DNA of 49,740 bases from a virus: positions 1-49,740 of IMG/VR virus record IMGVR_UViG_3300045256_000831. One strand, given 5' to 3'. The number at the start of each line of letters is the position of its first letter. Position 1 is the first letter of the stretch. Below, piece after piece: positions 22,187 through 30,239 of this stretch. The notes under the pieces were generated by a model that was given only the letters and a program-made list of their open reading frames with translations, made no database searches and was not told the origin of the DNA. Position numbers and translations under genes: made by a program.

Positions 22187-23326
22187 CTAACTAAACTTTC
22201 TTATGATGCAATCTGTGATGTAATCAGCCCCGTTCTCCACCGGGTTCATGCCTTCTGGGTAGGACTGTCCTGAGAAAAACCCGGTCTGCCGCTCAGCTCG
22301 CCACACTTGCTCCGGGTAGCCGTGTATCGGCCAGAAGGCTGCCTTACCGGTAAATTTGCCCAGCGCCGCCAGATACCTTGCCTCGTAGAAGCTGTTATAG
22401 CCGGCGCTCGAAAGCAGATAGTCCACTCCCGGTAGATAGCGCCAAAGCTCGGCCAGCTTTGGATAGAACGCTCCGGCCTGCACCAGTAGCCGCTCTTCTT
22501 CGGGCCGCCGGTAGACCCCCCAGTCGATAAGGTTCCCCTTCATCCAGGGCTGGGCGGCCACATATTCCTGGGGAGTAGTGCTAAAGGCGATCAGCACCAG
22601 CGGCTTTTCGCTGTCGTATTCGGCCGTAGATAGCCCAGCATGCGAGAGCAATGTCGCGCGACTTTCTTCGCGCGACAAGACCCGTCCTGGCTCGACGTTT
22701 ACCACGGGGGCGATCAGCTTCCGGCTGTCCCTGCGGTGGCGCCGGTAGTGTTCGGGCCATCTGTGAAATTCTTCGACGGTGGCGGGAGGTGGTTCCTGGT
22801 AATTCCTATCCTTTACCCCGGCCTCCTTTTCCGCAATGGAACGGACGCGCTCGCGGGCTATCCCATCGTCCCACATGTAGAGGCCGTGATTGGAAGGCTC
22901 TATCTGGTAAAGCCGGTCAAAAATGCCGTAAGGGAGGCTGTAGTGGCCGTCTGTACCCAAAGCGCCCGGCGTATGGCGCATCACTCCCCAGACGTTGGGC
23001 GGGCGAAACTTTTTATCTTTGAGCAGCGGCAGGAGGTTGACCGGGTAGCTATCTACCAAGAGCAGATCGGCTTCGTAATAGAGCAGCTCGTCTATTAGCT
23101 TCGCGTTGGCATCCGGCCCAGGTTCGACCAGCGTGGCTTGTGTCTTTACCGTGGGCAGCCAGTTAGGAACGCTACCTCGGTCAACCGTGCCGAATATCTG
23201 GAAGTCAATTCCGGTGGCATTACGGGCCGCGAAGACCCTAGCCACCGCTTCGGCGCGGGTTAGCACGCCGGTGCCTGAAATATCCCCGGCCGTAAATATG
23301 GAGTATGCTACGCGCTTACTATTCAT
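22187..23326 (-). CDS. GT-B fold glycosyltransferase, MurG/GT28-like
   Basis: A 379-residue protein. I chose ATG 23326 (MNSKRVAYSI), which overlaps the previous stop as ATGA; a frame extending to 23479 lies inside the upstream gene. Residues 13-30 (AGDISGTGVLTRAEAVAR) match the N-terminal glycine-rich acceptor loop of MurG-like enzymes. SSAGYNSFYEARYLA (307-320), then a PIHGYPEQ block, matches the C-terminal donor-binding motif (GG..S..E....P......EQ). It probably transfers a nucleotide-activated sugar. Its place among tail genes suggests that the target is a tail or fibre protein, or a host surface glycan. The substrate is unknown. Confidence 0.75.
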   Translation of the reverse strand: MNSKRVAYSIFTAGDISGTGVLTRAEAVARVFAARNATGIDFQIFGTVDRGSVPNWLPTVKTQATLVEPGPDANAKLIDELLYYEADLLLVDSYPVNLLPLLKDKKFRPPNVWGVMRHTPGALGTDGHYSLPYGIFDRLYQIEPSNHGLYMWDDGIARERVRSIAEKEAGVKDRNYQEPPPATVEEFHRWPEHYRRHRRDSRKLIAPVVNVEPGRVLSREESRATLLSHAGLSTAEYDSEKPLVLIAFSTTPQEYVAAQPWMKGNLIDWGVYRRPEEERLLVQAGAFYPKLAELWRYLPGVDYLLSSAGYNSFYEARYLAALGKFTGKAAFWPIHGYPEQVWRAERQTGFFSGQSYPEGMNPVENGADYITDCIIRKFS

Positions 23327-23781
23327 ATGCTGTACTCCGTCGGCCTGATCCCTGAGAATCCCAGCTTGACGTTCTTGTAGAGGGTGTTCGTGAACTTCTC
23401 TACGGTGGGTTGCTCCATAATCCCCAGCTTGAGCTTGAACAGCCGCTTTTGCCCGTCCCACTGTGAAAACCAGACCCACCCGTCGAGGTTGCGGGCCAGC
23501 TCGAATTGCGCCATGATGAGGACGAATTGCTCGCTATTTACGTAGGGCAGGGTGTACTGAATGGAGGGCCAACCGCGCCACTGCTCGACATAATTGGGGT
23601 ATTGCACCCGCTTCTGGCCGGGCTTGTACACTCGCAGGGCCGGGTCATCGTAGCAATCCGGCGCGATATACCAGACCCTATCTCCACCGGGGGTAGGAAA
23701 AGCGGGCGGGCTGCTCTCGGTGGTAGAGGTCGCGTCGTAGATATTGGCGGCTATAAAGATGATAGAAGTGGGGTCGGCCAT
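23323..23781 (-). CDS. Tail-associated structural protein
   Basis: A 152-residue beta-rich protein (many Trp/Tyr/Phe, WRGWPSIQYTLPYVN and DGWVWFSQWDGQKRLFKLKLG). It contains no enzymatic motif. It follows the large hub-like protein and is coupled to the glycosyltransferase. Probably a minor or distal tail protein, by context. Confidence 0.6.
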   Translation of the reverse strand: MADPTSIIFIAANIYDATSTTESSPPAFPTPGGDRVWYIAPDCYDDPALRVYKPGQKRVQYPNYVEQWRGWPSIQYTLPYVNSEQFVLIMAQFELARNLDGWVWFSQWDGQKRLFKLKLGIMEQPTVEKFTNTLYKNVKLGFSGIRPTEYSI

Positions 23782-23821
23782 CTATTTTACGTTTGTTTCG
23801 GCGAGACGAGGTGAGGTTAGG

Positions 23822-25294
23822 CTAAGCTGTGATGATTTCCTGAAAGGTGAGGGTCGCTTCAGGGTAGCCGCCGCCCAGCCCGTCAATATCCTGCATCTGG
23901 ATGTTGACCTCTTCCAAAGAGTAAAGACCGTTCGTCAGCCCTTTGAAGCTCCCCATAGGATCGTCCGGGAAGGTGAGGTACACCGGCCGGTTATAGCTTC
24001 TTACCGCCCAGGGAATATAGGGGAAGCCGGCGATCTGCACCCTGGCCTTCTGCGATAACCGGTTGTACTCAGAATGGGTAAATAGGTCCATTTTGGAGAG
24101 GTGCGCTCCGCGAATGGAGACATCTTCGCCACCCAGCCCCAGGCCCTGGCCCACCGGATAGGTCGCCTTATTAGGGGCGATCTTCCAGTTTTTGAGGGGA
24201 GTGGTCTGGGAAGCGGTGTCGAGGGTGCTGGCCGGACTGCTCCAGACACCTTCGGCGTAGACCCTATTCACACGGGGGTAGCCCGGCGGAGGGCCGGGTA
24301 CGACGTTGATGGTAAGCCCGGCAATCTTAGAAAGATTGAGAGTGCCGACCGTGGTGACGGTCGCGCCAGGGTTACAGTAGTCGGGGATGAGGTGCATGCC
24401 GCACTGGTTGTCCCACCAGTAGCGGAAGTTACCCTCACGGAGCGCAGAGAGGATAGCCGATTGAGGCGAGCCGTCGTTGATGTCAATCGAGATGATCGCG
24501 CTCTCGGTATCGGCCACGATCTCAATGTCGAACGCCTGGTAGATGGATTTGCCGTTCACGAGGACGTGGTTCGACATATATTCTTCCAGAGCGTAGATCA
24601 CCGAGAGATTATCGAGGAAATGCTTTTCGTTAGCCGGGAGCGGGGTCAGCACATCGGTGTAGGTGAGGGTGGATTCGTCAATATAATTTGCGAAGTTGGC
24701 GAAGGGGTCATCTCCGCTAAAGCCTATCCCGGCGTTGTCGCCAATAGTAGAGACAAACCCCAGTTTGGCTACCGAGTGGTTCATGTCGATGGCCCACTTC
24801 AGTCGCTCGTTTTGGGCAATAGCCTTGAGCAGGTAGGGCAGCCTCGGTACCCGCTGCTTGCCCAAACTGTAGTCTGGTGTAGTGGCGATGATCGTGTTGC
24901 GCTGCACCCCCGGTGCCAGAAATTCAGTGTTAACCCCGCCCTCGTCCTTTACGATCCCATAGAGGTTTACACTATCGGTCGAAAAGCCCAGCGAGGTAAA
25001 ACCGCCGGAGAGGTTGGTGTTAGCGTACTGGGTCAGGCTTACACCGACGGCCCGGCCAGCGTAGAGGGTATCTCTACGGTATTTGCTGCCCACAATCTCG
25101 AAAGTATGCTCCCAGCCGTTGCCGGTGGTATTAGAATTGAGCCAGCGCATATCGCGGCGGCCGGTGCCGGAGTAGTTGTAGACGGCGCGGTCGCCTGCTA
25201 CTGGGCTGGTTTCATAAGGGCTGGCCGAAAAGAGCATGCGGTTGTAGCCCAGCCCCGTTCTTATTTGATGTGTTACGTATTCCAGTCCGGCCAT
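23822..25294 (-). CDS. Large distal tail / baseplate hub-like protein
   Basis: A 490-residue protein with no signal peptide. It is beta-rich in the N-terminal third, has a mixed centre, and the C-terminal third carries LYSLEEVNIQMQDIDGLGGG, typical of hub or tail-tip proteins that end in an OB-like domain. It is the second gene after the tape measure and the right size for a siphovirus tail-tip hub. The call is by position and general look. Confidence 0.62.
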   Translation of the reverse strand: MAGLEYVTHQIRTGLGYNRMLFSASPYETSPVAGDRAVYNYSGTGRRDMRWLNSNTTGNGWEHTFEIVGSKYRRDTLYAGRAVGVSLTQYANTNLSGGFTSLGFSTDSVNLYGIVKDEGGVNTEFLAPGVQRNTIIATTPDYSLGKQRVPRLPYLLKAIAQNERLKWAIDMNHSVAKLGFVSTIGDNAGIGFSGDDPFANFANYIDESTLTYTDVLTPLPANEKHFLDNLSVIYALEEYMSNHVLVNGKSIYQAFDIEIVADTESAIISIDINDGSPQSAILSALREGNFRYWWDNQCGMHLIPDYCNPGATVTTVGTLNLSKIAGLTINVVPGPPPGYPRVNRVYAEGVWSSPASTLDTASQTTPLKNWKIAPNKATYPVGQGLGLGGEDVSIRGAHLSKMDLFTHSEYNRLSQKARVQIAGFPYIPWAVRSYNRPVYLTFPDDPMGSFKGLTNGLYSLEEVNIQMQDIDGLGGGYPEATLTFQEIITA

Positions 25295-25332
25295 AAGTGA
25301 TTAAGTGAGTGAGTGAAAAGAGGTTAGTTTGG

Positions 25333-25902
25333 TTAGGGGAGATCGCTACCTTCGCCGATCATGCCCTGGCCGATCAGCCCGTAGCCGATAGTGCCAACCA
25401 GGGGATCGCCTAGCGTGGCGGCGTCTTCGGAGTAAGCGGGCGGGTTGGGTTCGCCCCAGGCTGGGGCAGTATCGAAGTCCACGTCAATCGCGTCGAGAGT
25501 GATGGTGAATTCGACCAGAGCTACGCCCTCTTCTTTGCCCGACCAGTCCGGCCAGAGGATGACGCAGGTGTGCTTTTCCCACGCGGCCGTGATGGGGTTG
25601 AAGAGGTTGACGGTGAAGCGCTGCTGGTGGTCGTCTCTGGCCCGGTCCCAGTCGGCGTAGAAGCCCTTGACGTTGCCGACCAGCGTCGGATTGCCTTCGG
25701 GGTCGGTATCGAATTCCAGGCCCGCCCAGTGCAGGGTTAGGGTTTTGGCCCCGGAGAAGAGCGGCTGGCCATCGGTTCCCTTAAATTCCTGCCCGTAGGG
25801 GTACCAGGCTGGCATGTCGTCGGGGTCGCGCACCATCCTCACCATGTCGGCGTCGGCGGTGCTATCGCCCTGGACGGCATAAGCGAAATAGCTAATACTC
25901 AT
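25333..25902 (-). CDS. Distal tail protein, Dit-like by position
   Basis: A 189-residue beta-rich protein immediately downstream of the tape measure gene, the usual place of the distal tail protein that caps the tube. The first half has GAKTLTLHWAGLEFDTD, the second LVEFTITLDAIDVDFDT. There is no specific motif to prove Dit. Confidence 0.6.
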   Translation of the reverse strand: MSISYFAYAVQGDSTADADMVRMVRDPDDMPAWYPYGQEFKGTDGQPLFSGAKTLTLHWAGLEFDTDPEGNPTLVGNVKGFYADWDRARDDHQQRFTVNLFNPITAAWEKHTCVILWPDWSGKEEGVALVEFTITLDAIDVDFDTAPAWGEPNPPAYSEDAATLGDPLVGTIGYGLIGQGMIGEGSDLP

Positions 25903-25908
25903 GGCTTG

Positions 25909-28614
25909 TTACCCGCCCCCGAAGACGCCGCGCTGCATCAGCTTGAATGAGCCGGTGATGGCGTCCTGTTTGGCGTTCGCCATCCTCTGGTCGGTAAATT
26001 TCTTGATGTCGTCCAGCGCCTTTTTTAGCTCAGGTGGAAGATCGCCCACCCCGCCGTCAATATTGAAATTGAACTGGGGATTGAAGGCGGGCGTGTTCTG
26101 GGAGCCGCCAGCCGCCGCAGCGTTTTGCATTTGAGAGGGCGAAGGGCCGAGTGGGGTAGGGTTTGAAACATTCATGCCGGACCCACCCAGCGGCGCCGGA
26201 TTTATCCCGCTGCCGACGTTATAGGCGGCTCCGGCGTTAGCGTTAGCGGCCGCATAGGATGCCGCCGCGCTTTGGCCAGCCGCGCCGTAAGCCGCTCCGG
26301 CAGTCTGGTTAGCCAGGTCGGTTAAAGAGGCAACTTTCCAGCCGCCAACTTTTTTGAGGCTGGTATCGCCCCCTTTGAAGTTACCAGCAAATGTGCCACT
26401 GCCATTACTACCGGCTTTTTGCTGGCTGCGCCACTGGTTGGCTTGCGGCACCGTTAAGATAGCTTCGCCCTGGTGAACCAGTACCAGCTTGTTTTCAGGG
26501 ACATTGGGCAGCCCGTCGGCGGCCTGGGTGCCGTCCCAGGGGCTGTTGTAGTAGTCCACCTGGTCGTAGCGACTGTCACCCGGATTGCCGCCCAAAGGCG
26601 CCTTTTGCTCCGGGGCGTTGTGGGTCTGCTTTTTGAAGTTTTCCAGCTCTACCTGCGCCCGGTTGACATAACCACCCTGCCCGCTGCGCTGGAGATACCC
26701 GGCCAGATCCTGACCCAGGTCGGAATTACCCTGCTCGATCTTGTCAAAGCCGTAGGGGTCTGAAGCGTAGAGCTGAGCAGCGAACTCCTGTTTGCTCTCC
26801 TGGAGCGAGCGGCGCTGGCGGGAAGTGTTGATGTCAAAGTCCCGCCGGGCGGTTTTTTCCTCGAAAGATAGATCTTCTTCGCGGTTCTTGAATTTCTCTT
26901 CGGTGAGTTTTTGCTGGATTGTCAGACGCCGGAGCGATTCGGCGTTGTCCTGCATGGCATCGTTGAACTGGGTGGTTAGCTGGTAGCGGGCCTCGTCGAG
27001 CTGGTACTGGTGGGTAGCCAGGTCTATAGCGTGTTCTTTGGTTTTATCGCCCTGGCCTAGCGAGAAATCGCGCCTTTCGGTTCCCTGTTTGAACTGCAAA
27101 TCGCGGTCAGCCGTGAAGTTGGAGTAAGCCAGGCTCCGGTTGGCTTTGTACCCTTCGTACTGGCTGTCTTCGATCAGGCGGCTTTGCTGTTTGGTAAAGT
27201 CCATCGCCTTGAAGAGATAGTCGGTAGAGCTGGCGCCGGATATGCCCATTTTGACCAGATCCTCGTTCATATCCTGGGCGTTGCGGCTTAGCGAGGTACT
27301 GAGCTGGTGCTGCCTATCCTGGGCGGCGAATTGGGCCTGTTGCTCCCGGTCGTGTCTTGCGAAGGCGGCGAGCTGGCGCTCGTCGTTCTGCTTCAGATCA
27401 AAATTGCGCTTTTCGGCCGCGCGTTCGAGGTCGTACTTCTGGTTGGAAGCCTTAAATTCAACGTCCGCGTTTAGCTTGGTCAGGTCGTGCTGGAAGTTGC
27501 GGGTCTCGCGTTCCTTTTGGAGCTTGTTATCGTAGACCTGGTTATCGTAATTAATCCGCTCCTCTTTTTCTTCGAGTTGGAGGTCGCGGTGCTTGACCAT
27601 GAAGTCGTGGTCGAGCTTTTCTTTTTCACGGGCGATGTCCTGCTCCATCTCAACGCCCTGGCGTTTGAGCTGGTCGTACTGGATTTTATTGGCGCCAACC
27701 AACTGGCCCGGCGTGGCCATCGCTTTTTCCTGAGCCGCTTCCCGGTCTTTACGGACTTTGGCGATTTTATTCATGTCGCCAGTCGCGGGCAGCTCATCAA
27801 AGGTATTTTTGATGTCGGTCAGGGCGTGGTCAACGAAGTTTTTCCAACCGGCGTCCCAGTCGTTTTTGGCCTTTTCCATATCCAGCACCACCGGGTTGTG
27901 GGCCAGTTTGGAATCGGCATAATTCTGGTTTAGCTGGGACTGGCGCAGTTTATCCATCCCGCCGCCGGCATCGCTAAAGCCTTTAGCCAGCTCCTGCGCT
28001 TTTTTGCCCGCCTCGGCTACCGCGTCGCCGAAGGCTTTAACGGCCGCCACGCTAGCCCCGATAGCTACCCCCAATACGCCACCGGCCGCTGTAGACATCC
28101 CTCCACCCAACAGATTGTTGGCCTGGCTAAAGCCCGGTAGCTGGCTTAGCGGGTTACTGCCGCCGCCGCTGCCGCTGCCACTGCCACCGGTAGAATTAGA
28201 GCTTGATGATGCTTTGGTAATAGCCTTAGCCGCTTCGGTTGCCTGGTTGCGCAGCTCAACCTCTTTTTTCAAAAGGTCGTTGAATTCGGCCTGGTCGGTA
28301 GTCAGGCTTCGAATGAGCTTAACCTGGTCTGCCATCTCGCCGCTGAGCATGGCAAAGGTGCTGGCCGATTGTTTGGCGCCTGAGGCAAAACTAGCCTGGG
28401 CGTTGGCCATCATCTTGTACTGGGCCTGCGCCTGAGCGACCTGGGTGGCTATGCTCTTGGCGTTCTCAACGTCTTTGTTCGAGATTATTTGCGGAGCGCC
28501 CGACTTACTGCTGCTGCCGATATTGGCGACCATTTTGTTGAGGTCGTCAATTTGCTTGCGGGCGGCTGTGGTATCGAGGCTAAACTCTGCGCCTAAAACC
28601 AGATTATCGTCCAT
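25909..28614 (-). CDS. Tail tape measure protein
   Basis: A 901-residue protein and the largest in the virion operon. An N-terminal helical region (1-130) is followed by a Ser/Gly hinge and a hydrophobic Gly/Ala segment (about 170-190, GGVLGVAIGASVAAVKAF). A very long charged coiled-coil region (about 270-640) has repeated RDF/EFK-type heptads (for example DFSLGQGDKTKEHAIDLATH). The end is Ala/Gly/Asn-rich. This is the usual build of tape measure proteins, which set the tail length. At roughly 0.15 nm per residue it predicts a tail of about 135 nm. It lies just downstream of the tail chaperones. Confidence 0.88.
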   Translation of the reverse strand: MDDNLVLGAEFSLDTTAARKQIDDLNKMVANIGSSSKSGAPQIISNKDVENAKSIATQVAQAQAQYKMMANAQASFASGAKQSASTFAMLSGEMADQVKLIRSLTTDQAEFNDLLKKEVELRNQATEAAKAITKASSSSNSTGGSGSGSGGGSNPLSQLPGFSQANNLLGGGMSTAAGGVLGVAIGASVAAVKAFGDAVAEAGKKAQELAKGFSDAGGGMDKLRQSQLNQNYADSKLAHNPVVLDMEKAKNDWDAGWKNFVDHALTDIKNTFDELPATGDMNKIAKVRKDREAAQEKAMATPGQLVGANKIQYDQLKRQGVEMEQDIAREKEKLDHDFMVKHRDLQLEEKEERINYDNQVYDNKLQKERETRNFQHDLTKLNADVEFKASNQKYDLERAAEKRNFDLKQNDERQLAAFARHDREQQAQFAAQDRQHQLSTSLSRNAQDMNEDLVKMGISGASSTDYLFKAMDFTKQQSRLIEDSQYEGYKANRSLAYSNFTADRDLQFKQGTERRDFSLGQGDKTKEHAIDLATHQYQLDEARYQLTTQFNDAMQDNAESLRRLTIQQKLTEEKFKNREEDLSFEEKTARRDFDINTSRQRRSLQESKQEFAAQLYASDPYGFDKIEQGNSDLGQDLAGYLQRSGQGGYVNRAQVELENFKKQTHNAPEQKAPLGGNPGDSRYDQVDYYNSPWDGTQAADGLPNVPENKLVLVHQGEAILTVPQANQWRSQQKAGSNGSGTFAGNFKGGDTSLKKVGGWKVASLTDLANQTAGAAYGAAGQSAAASYAAANANAGAAYNVGSGINPAPLGGSGMNVSNPTPLGPSPSQMQNAAAAGGSQNTPAFNPQFNFNIDGGVGDLPPELKKALDDIKKFTDQRMANAKQDAITGSFKLMQRGVFGGG

Positions 28615-28677
28615 TGATTAAATTGGATTGGATAGGGTGGGGTGAAGTGAGGTAGGCTGGTATGGAAGTGTGTGAGC

Positions 28678-28700
28678 TATATGCGAAAATTTCGCAGATA
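28678..28700. repeat. Palindrome TGCGAA...TTCGCA in tail spacer
   Basis: TATATGCGAA, AAT, TTCGCAGATA (28678-28700): a 6-base perfect core stem plus 3 more pairs after a mismatch. The right arm TTCGCAGATA is identical to that of the palindrome at 34305-34335. It lies between the tape measure and the 147-residue tail gene. There is no T-run, so it is not an ordinary terminator. Confidence 0.7.
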
Positions 28701-28710
28701 AAAGCTTTAG

Positions 28711-29154
28711 TTAGCTTGCTTTGCCCTTCAGATGTTTGATAAAGGCTGTTGCAAGCTCTTTGAGGATGGTATTTTTCTCGCTCTGGGTAAAGCTGTAGAT
28801 TTTACGGGATTTGTTGAGGTAGAGGGCCACAGGGTCGTTAGTCCAGAGCGAGCCTACGGTTTTGCTGCCGCTGGTTTCCACCTTTACCGGGTTGGCTACT
28901 ACCGCCTTTTGCAAGCGGCCAGTGCGGAACATGACCGGGGTGGTTGGGCTGAAGCCGGAAGCTCCATGGTGGGCGATTAACTCCCGGCGCTGGGTGACGG
29001 TAGACTTTTTAAGAGGCGGCCAGTCGCCCGGCTGGGACTGCCCGAAGTGAGCCTCAACTATGGGCTTGGCGCTCGCTTCCAGCACCTCACCCAGGGCGGC
29101 CGCTGCGGCTTTCTCGAAATCAATTTGCAAAGGTCTGGTTACTTTGAAAGACAT
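28711..29154 (-). CDS. Tail-completion / virion morphogenesis-like protein
   Basis: A 147-residue basic protein. The order WPPLKKSTVTQRRELIAHHG, MFRTGRLQKAV, then a C-terminal Lys-rich helix resembles virion-morphogenesis proteins of the Mu gpG or HK97 gp10 type, which finish the tail or the head-tail joint. Its position, between the chaperones and the tape measure, is unusual, because such genes normally precede the tail tube gene. Confidence 0.62.
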   Translation of the reverse strand: MSFKVTRPLQIDFEKAAAAALGEVLEASAKPIVEAHFGQSQPGDWPPLKKSTVTQRRELIAHHGASGFSPTTPVMFRTGRLQKAVVANPVKVETSGSKTVGSLWTNDPVALYLNKSRKIYSFTQSEKNTILKELATAFIKHLKGKAS

Positions 29155-29172
29155 TGTCCGACCTTACCTGGC

Positions 29173-29673
29173 TTAACTTGCTTTAGCCTGCTTACTGGCG
29201 CTGGCATAAAACCTTTGCAAACTTTCGGCCTTGCGCTGGGCCACCTGGGGGTCCGTCATACCGAGGGCGGCCTGCCCCTTACCTGGTGGGATTGGCATTG
29301 GCGGCGGCGGGGCGTCGGCTTTCGCGTCTTCAAACTCGGCCAGCTTCCGGTAGTAGGCGTCTACTTCCTGATCCAGCCTTTGGAGTACGACCAAGGCTTT
29401 TACCGCTTCTGGTGGCCAGTCGCCCCAGCCGCCGGAGTATTTGAATACCACGCTTTCGGCGAGCTGGCCCAGCACCTTTGAGACGTAGAAATCGTCAAGC
29501 TCTTCCTGAGTGAGCCAGCGCAGGTCCGTAAAGAGCGCTTCCAGGTCGGCCAGATCCGGCTTCTCGGGTTTCTTTTGCTCTTCGCCGGGCTTTCGCTGGC
29601 GCCTCGTGTAATAATTGAGGTTCCACCCGGTGTACCATTCGAGCAGTTTGGCCGGGTGGATCAGGCGTTTTTT
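29173..29673 (-). CDS. Tail assembly chaperone, downstream (T) part made by -1 frameshift
   Basis: An open frame without its own credible start. It is open, without stop, from the slippery site (29667-29673) down to 29173. It reads on as KRLIHPAKLLEWYTGWNLNY and continues through VSKVLGQLAESVV to the end, adding about 164 residues to the G-type protein. A GTG at 29475 could start only a 100-residue piece. As in lambda G/GT, the fusion (about 318 residues in total) would be made in small amounts and bind tail tube and tape measure during assembly. Confidence 0.85.
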   Translation of the reverse strand, partial: KKRLIHPAKLLEWYTGWNLNYYTRRQRKPGEEQKKPEKPDLADLEALFTDLRWLTQEELDDFYVSKVLGQLAESVVFKYSGGWGDWPPEAVKALVVLQRLDQEVDAYYRKLAEFEDAKADAPPPPMPIPPGKGQAALGMTDPQVAQRKAESLQRFYASASKQAKAS

Positions 29674-30128
29674 TCCGCTTCTTCTTTGGAAATAGGTTTG
29701 CCGTCTTTATCCCTGGTTTCGGGCTGGGGCGTGGTAAGCCCTTCGCTCGCCGGGGCCAGGCTGGGGTTGAGTTCGATAGCCTTCTTGTAGCACTCTTCGA
29801 AAAAGGCCGGATACTCTTCGGCCCAGCGCACTACCTCTGCTACCGGCAGCTCGCCCGTGGCATCGGCGAAGAGGATGGTGAGACCTTTGCCGGTGTAGTT
29901 CTTACCGAAAAGCATCCAGGCCAGGCTGTTGAAGGCGATCTTATCTACGCGATTAGGCAGCACATATTTTTGTTCAGCCTCGTCGTATTTGAAGCGCCCC
30001 TGGAGGTAACTCCCGATGTCATCTACCACGATAAATTTAGCGTCGAGTTCGAGGACGCTAAGCCTGCGAGGCTGGTATATTAGCCCCTTCTCATCTTCAT
30101 TTTTGACGGTCGGTTTGCGGGAAGCCAT
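29661..30128 (-). CDS. Tail assembly chaperone, G-like
   Basis: A 155-residue protein in the gap between the tail tube and tape measure genes, the universal place for the chaperone pair. Residues 20-60 are a small beta domain; the C-terminal half is helical and ends DGKPISKEEAEKNA. The last codons contain A-AAA-AAC, where ribosomes can slip by -1 into the T frame. The family varies too much for a motif, so the call rests on position and the frameshift site. Confidence 0.8.
   Translation of the reverse strand: MASRKPTVKNEDEKGLIYQPRRLSVLELDAKFIVVDDIGSYLQGRFKYDEAEQKYVLPNRVDKIAFNSLAWMLFGKNYTGKGLTILFADATGELPVAEVVRWAEEYPAFFEECYKKAIELNPSLAPASEGLTTPQPETRDKDGKPISKEEAEKNA
29667..29673 (-). promoter_or_regulatory. 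Programmed -1 frameshift slippery heptamer A-AAA-AAC
   Basis: On the - strand the G-gene codons GAA AAA AAC GCC TGA contain the canonical X-XXY-YYZ heptamer in the correct phase, two codons before the stop. The -1 frame has no stop until 29173 and is in phase with the downstream chaperone frame. This satisfies the known arrangement for G/GT frameshifting. Confidence 0.87.
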
Positions 30129-30194
30129 GATAAATTTTCTCTCTTTCTCTTGTGTTCTCTCTAAACTAAAAAATATCTAGCGGTGTGGGTAGGA

Positions 30195-30220
30195 GCGGTT
30201 ATAGGTTAACTGATAACCGC
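30195..30220. repeat. Hairpin after the major tail protein gene
   Basis: GCGGTTAT (30195-30202) and ATAACCGC (30213-30220) make an 8-base stem with a 10-base loop, about 20 bases after the tail tube stop on the - strand. No T-run follows. It could be an RNA-stability element or processing site that separates abundant tube mRNA from the chaperone message. Confidence 0.6.
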
Positions 30221-30239
30221 CCCGTTAAAGCAGGCCTAC

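Noticed and set aside
22187-23479. Longer start (23479) for the glycosyltransferase
   Set aside because: The extra 51 residues lie inside the upstream tail gene and do not resemble a protein domain. ATG 23326 overlaps the stop as ATGA.
24101-25300. Long + strand open frame (399 codons) opposite the hub-like gene
   Set aside because: It mirrors the codons of the - strand gene at 23822..25294, has no ribosome site and reads as low-quality protein. The tail gene has consistent context.
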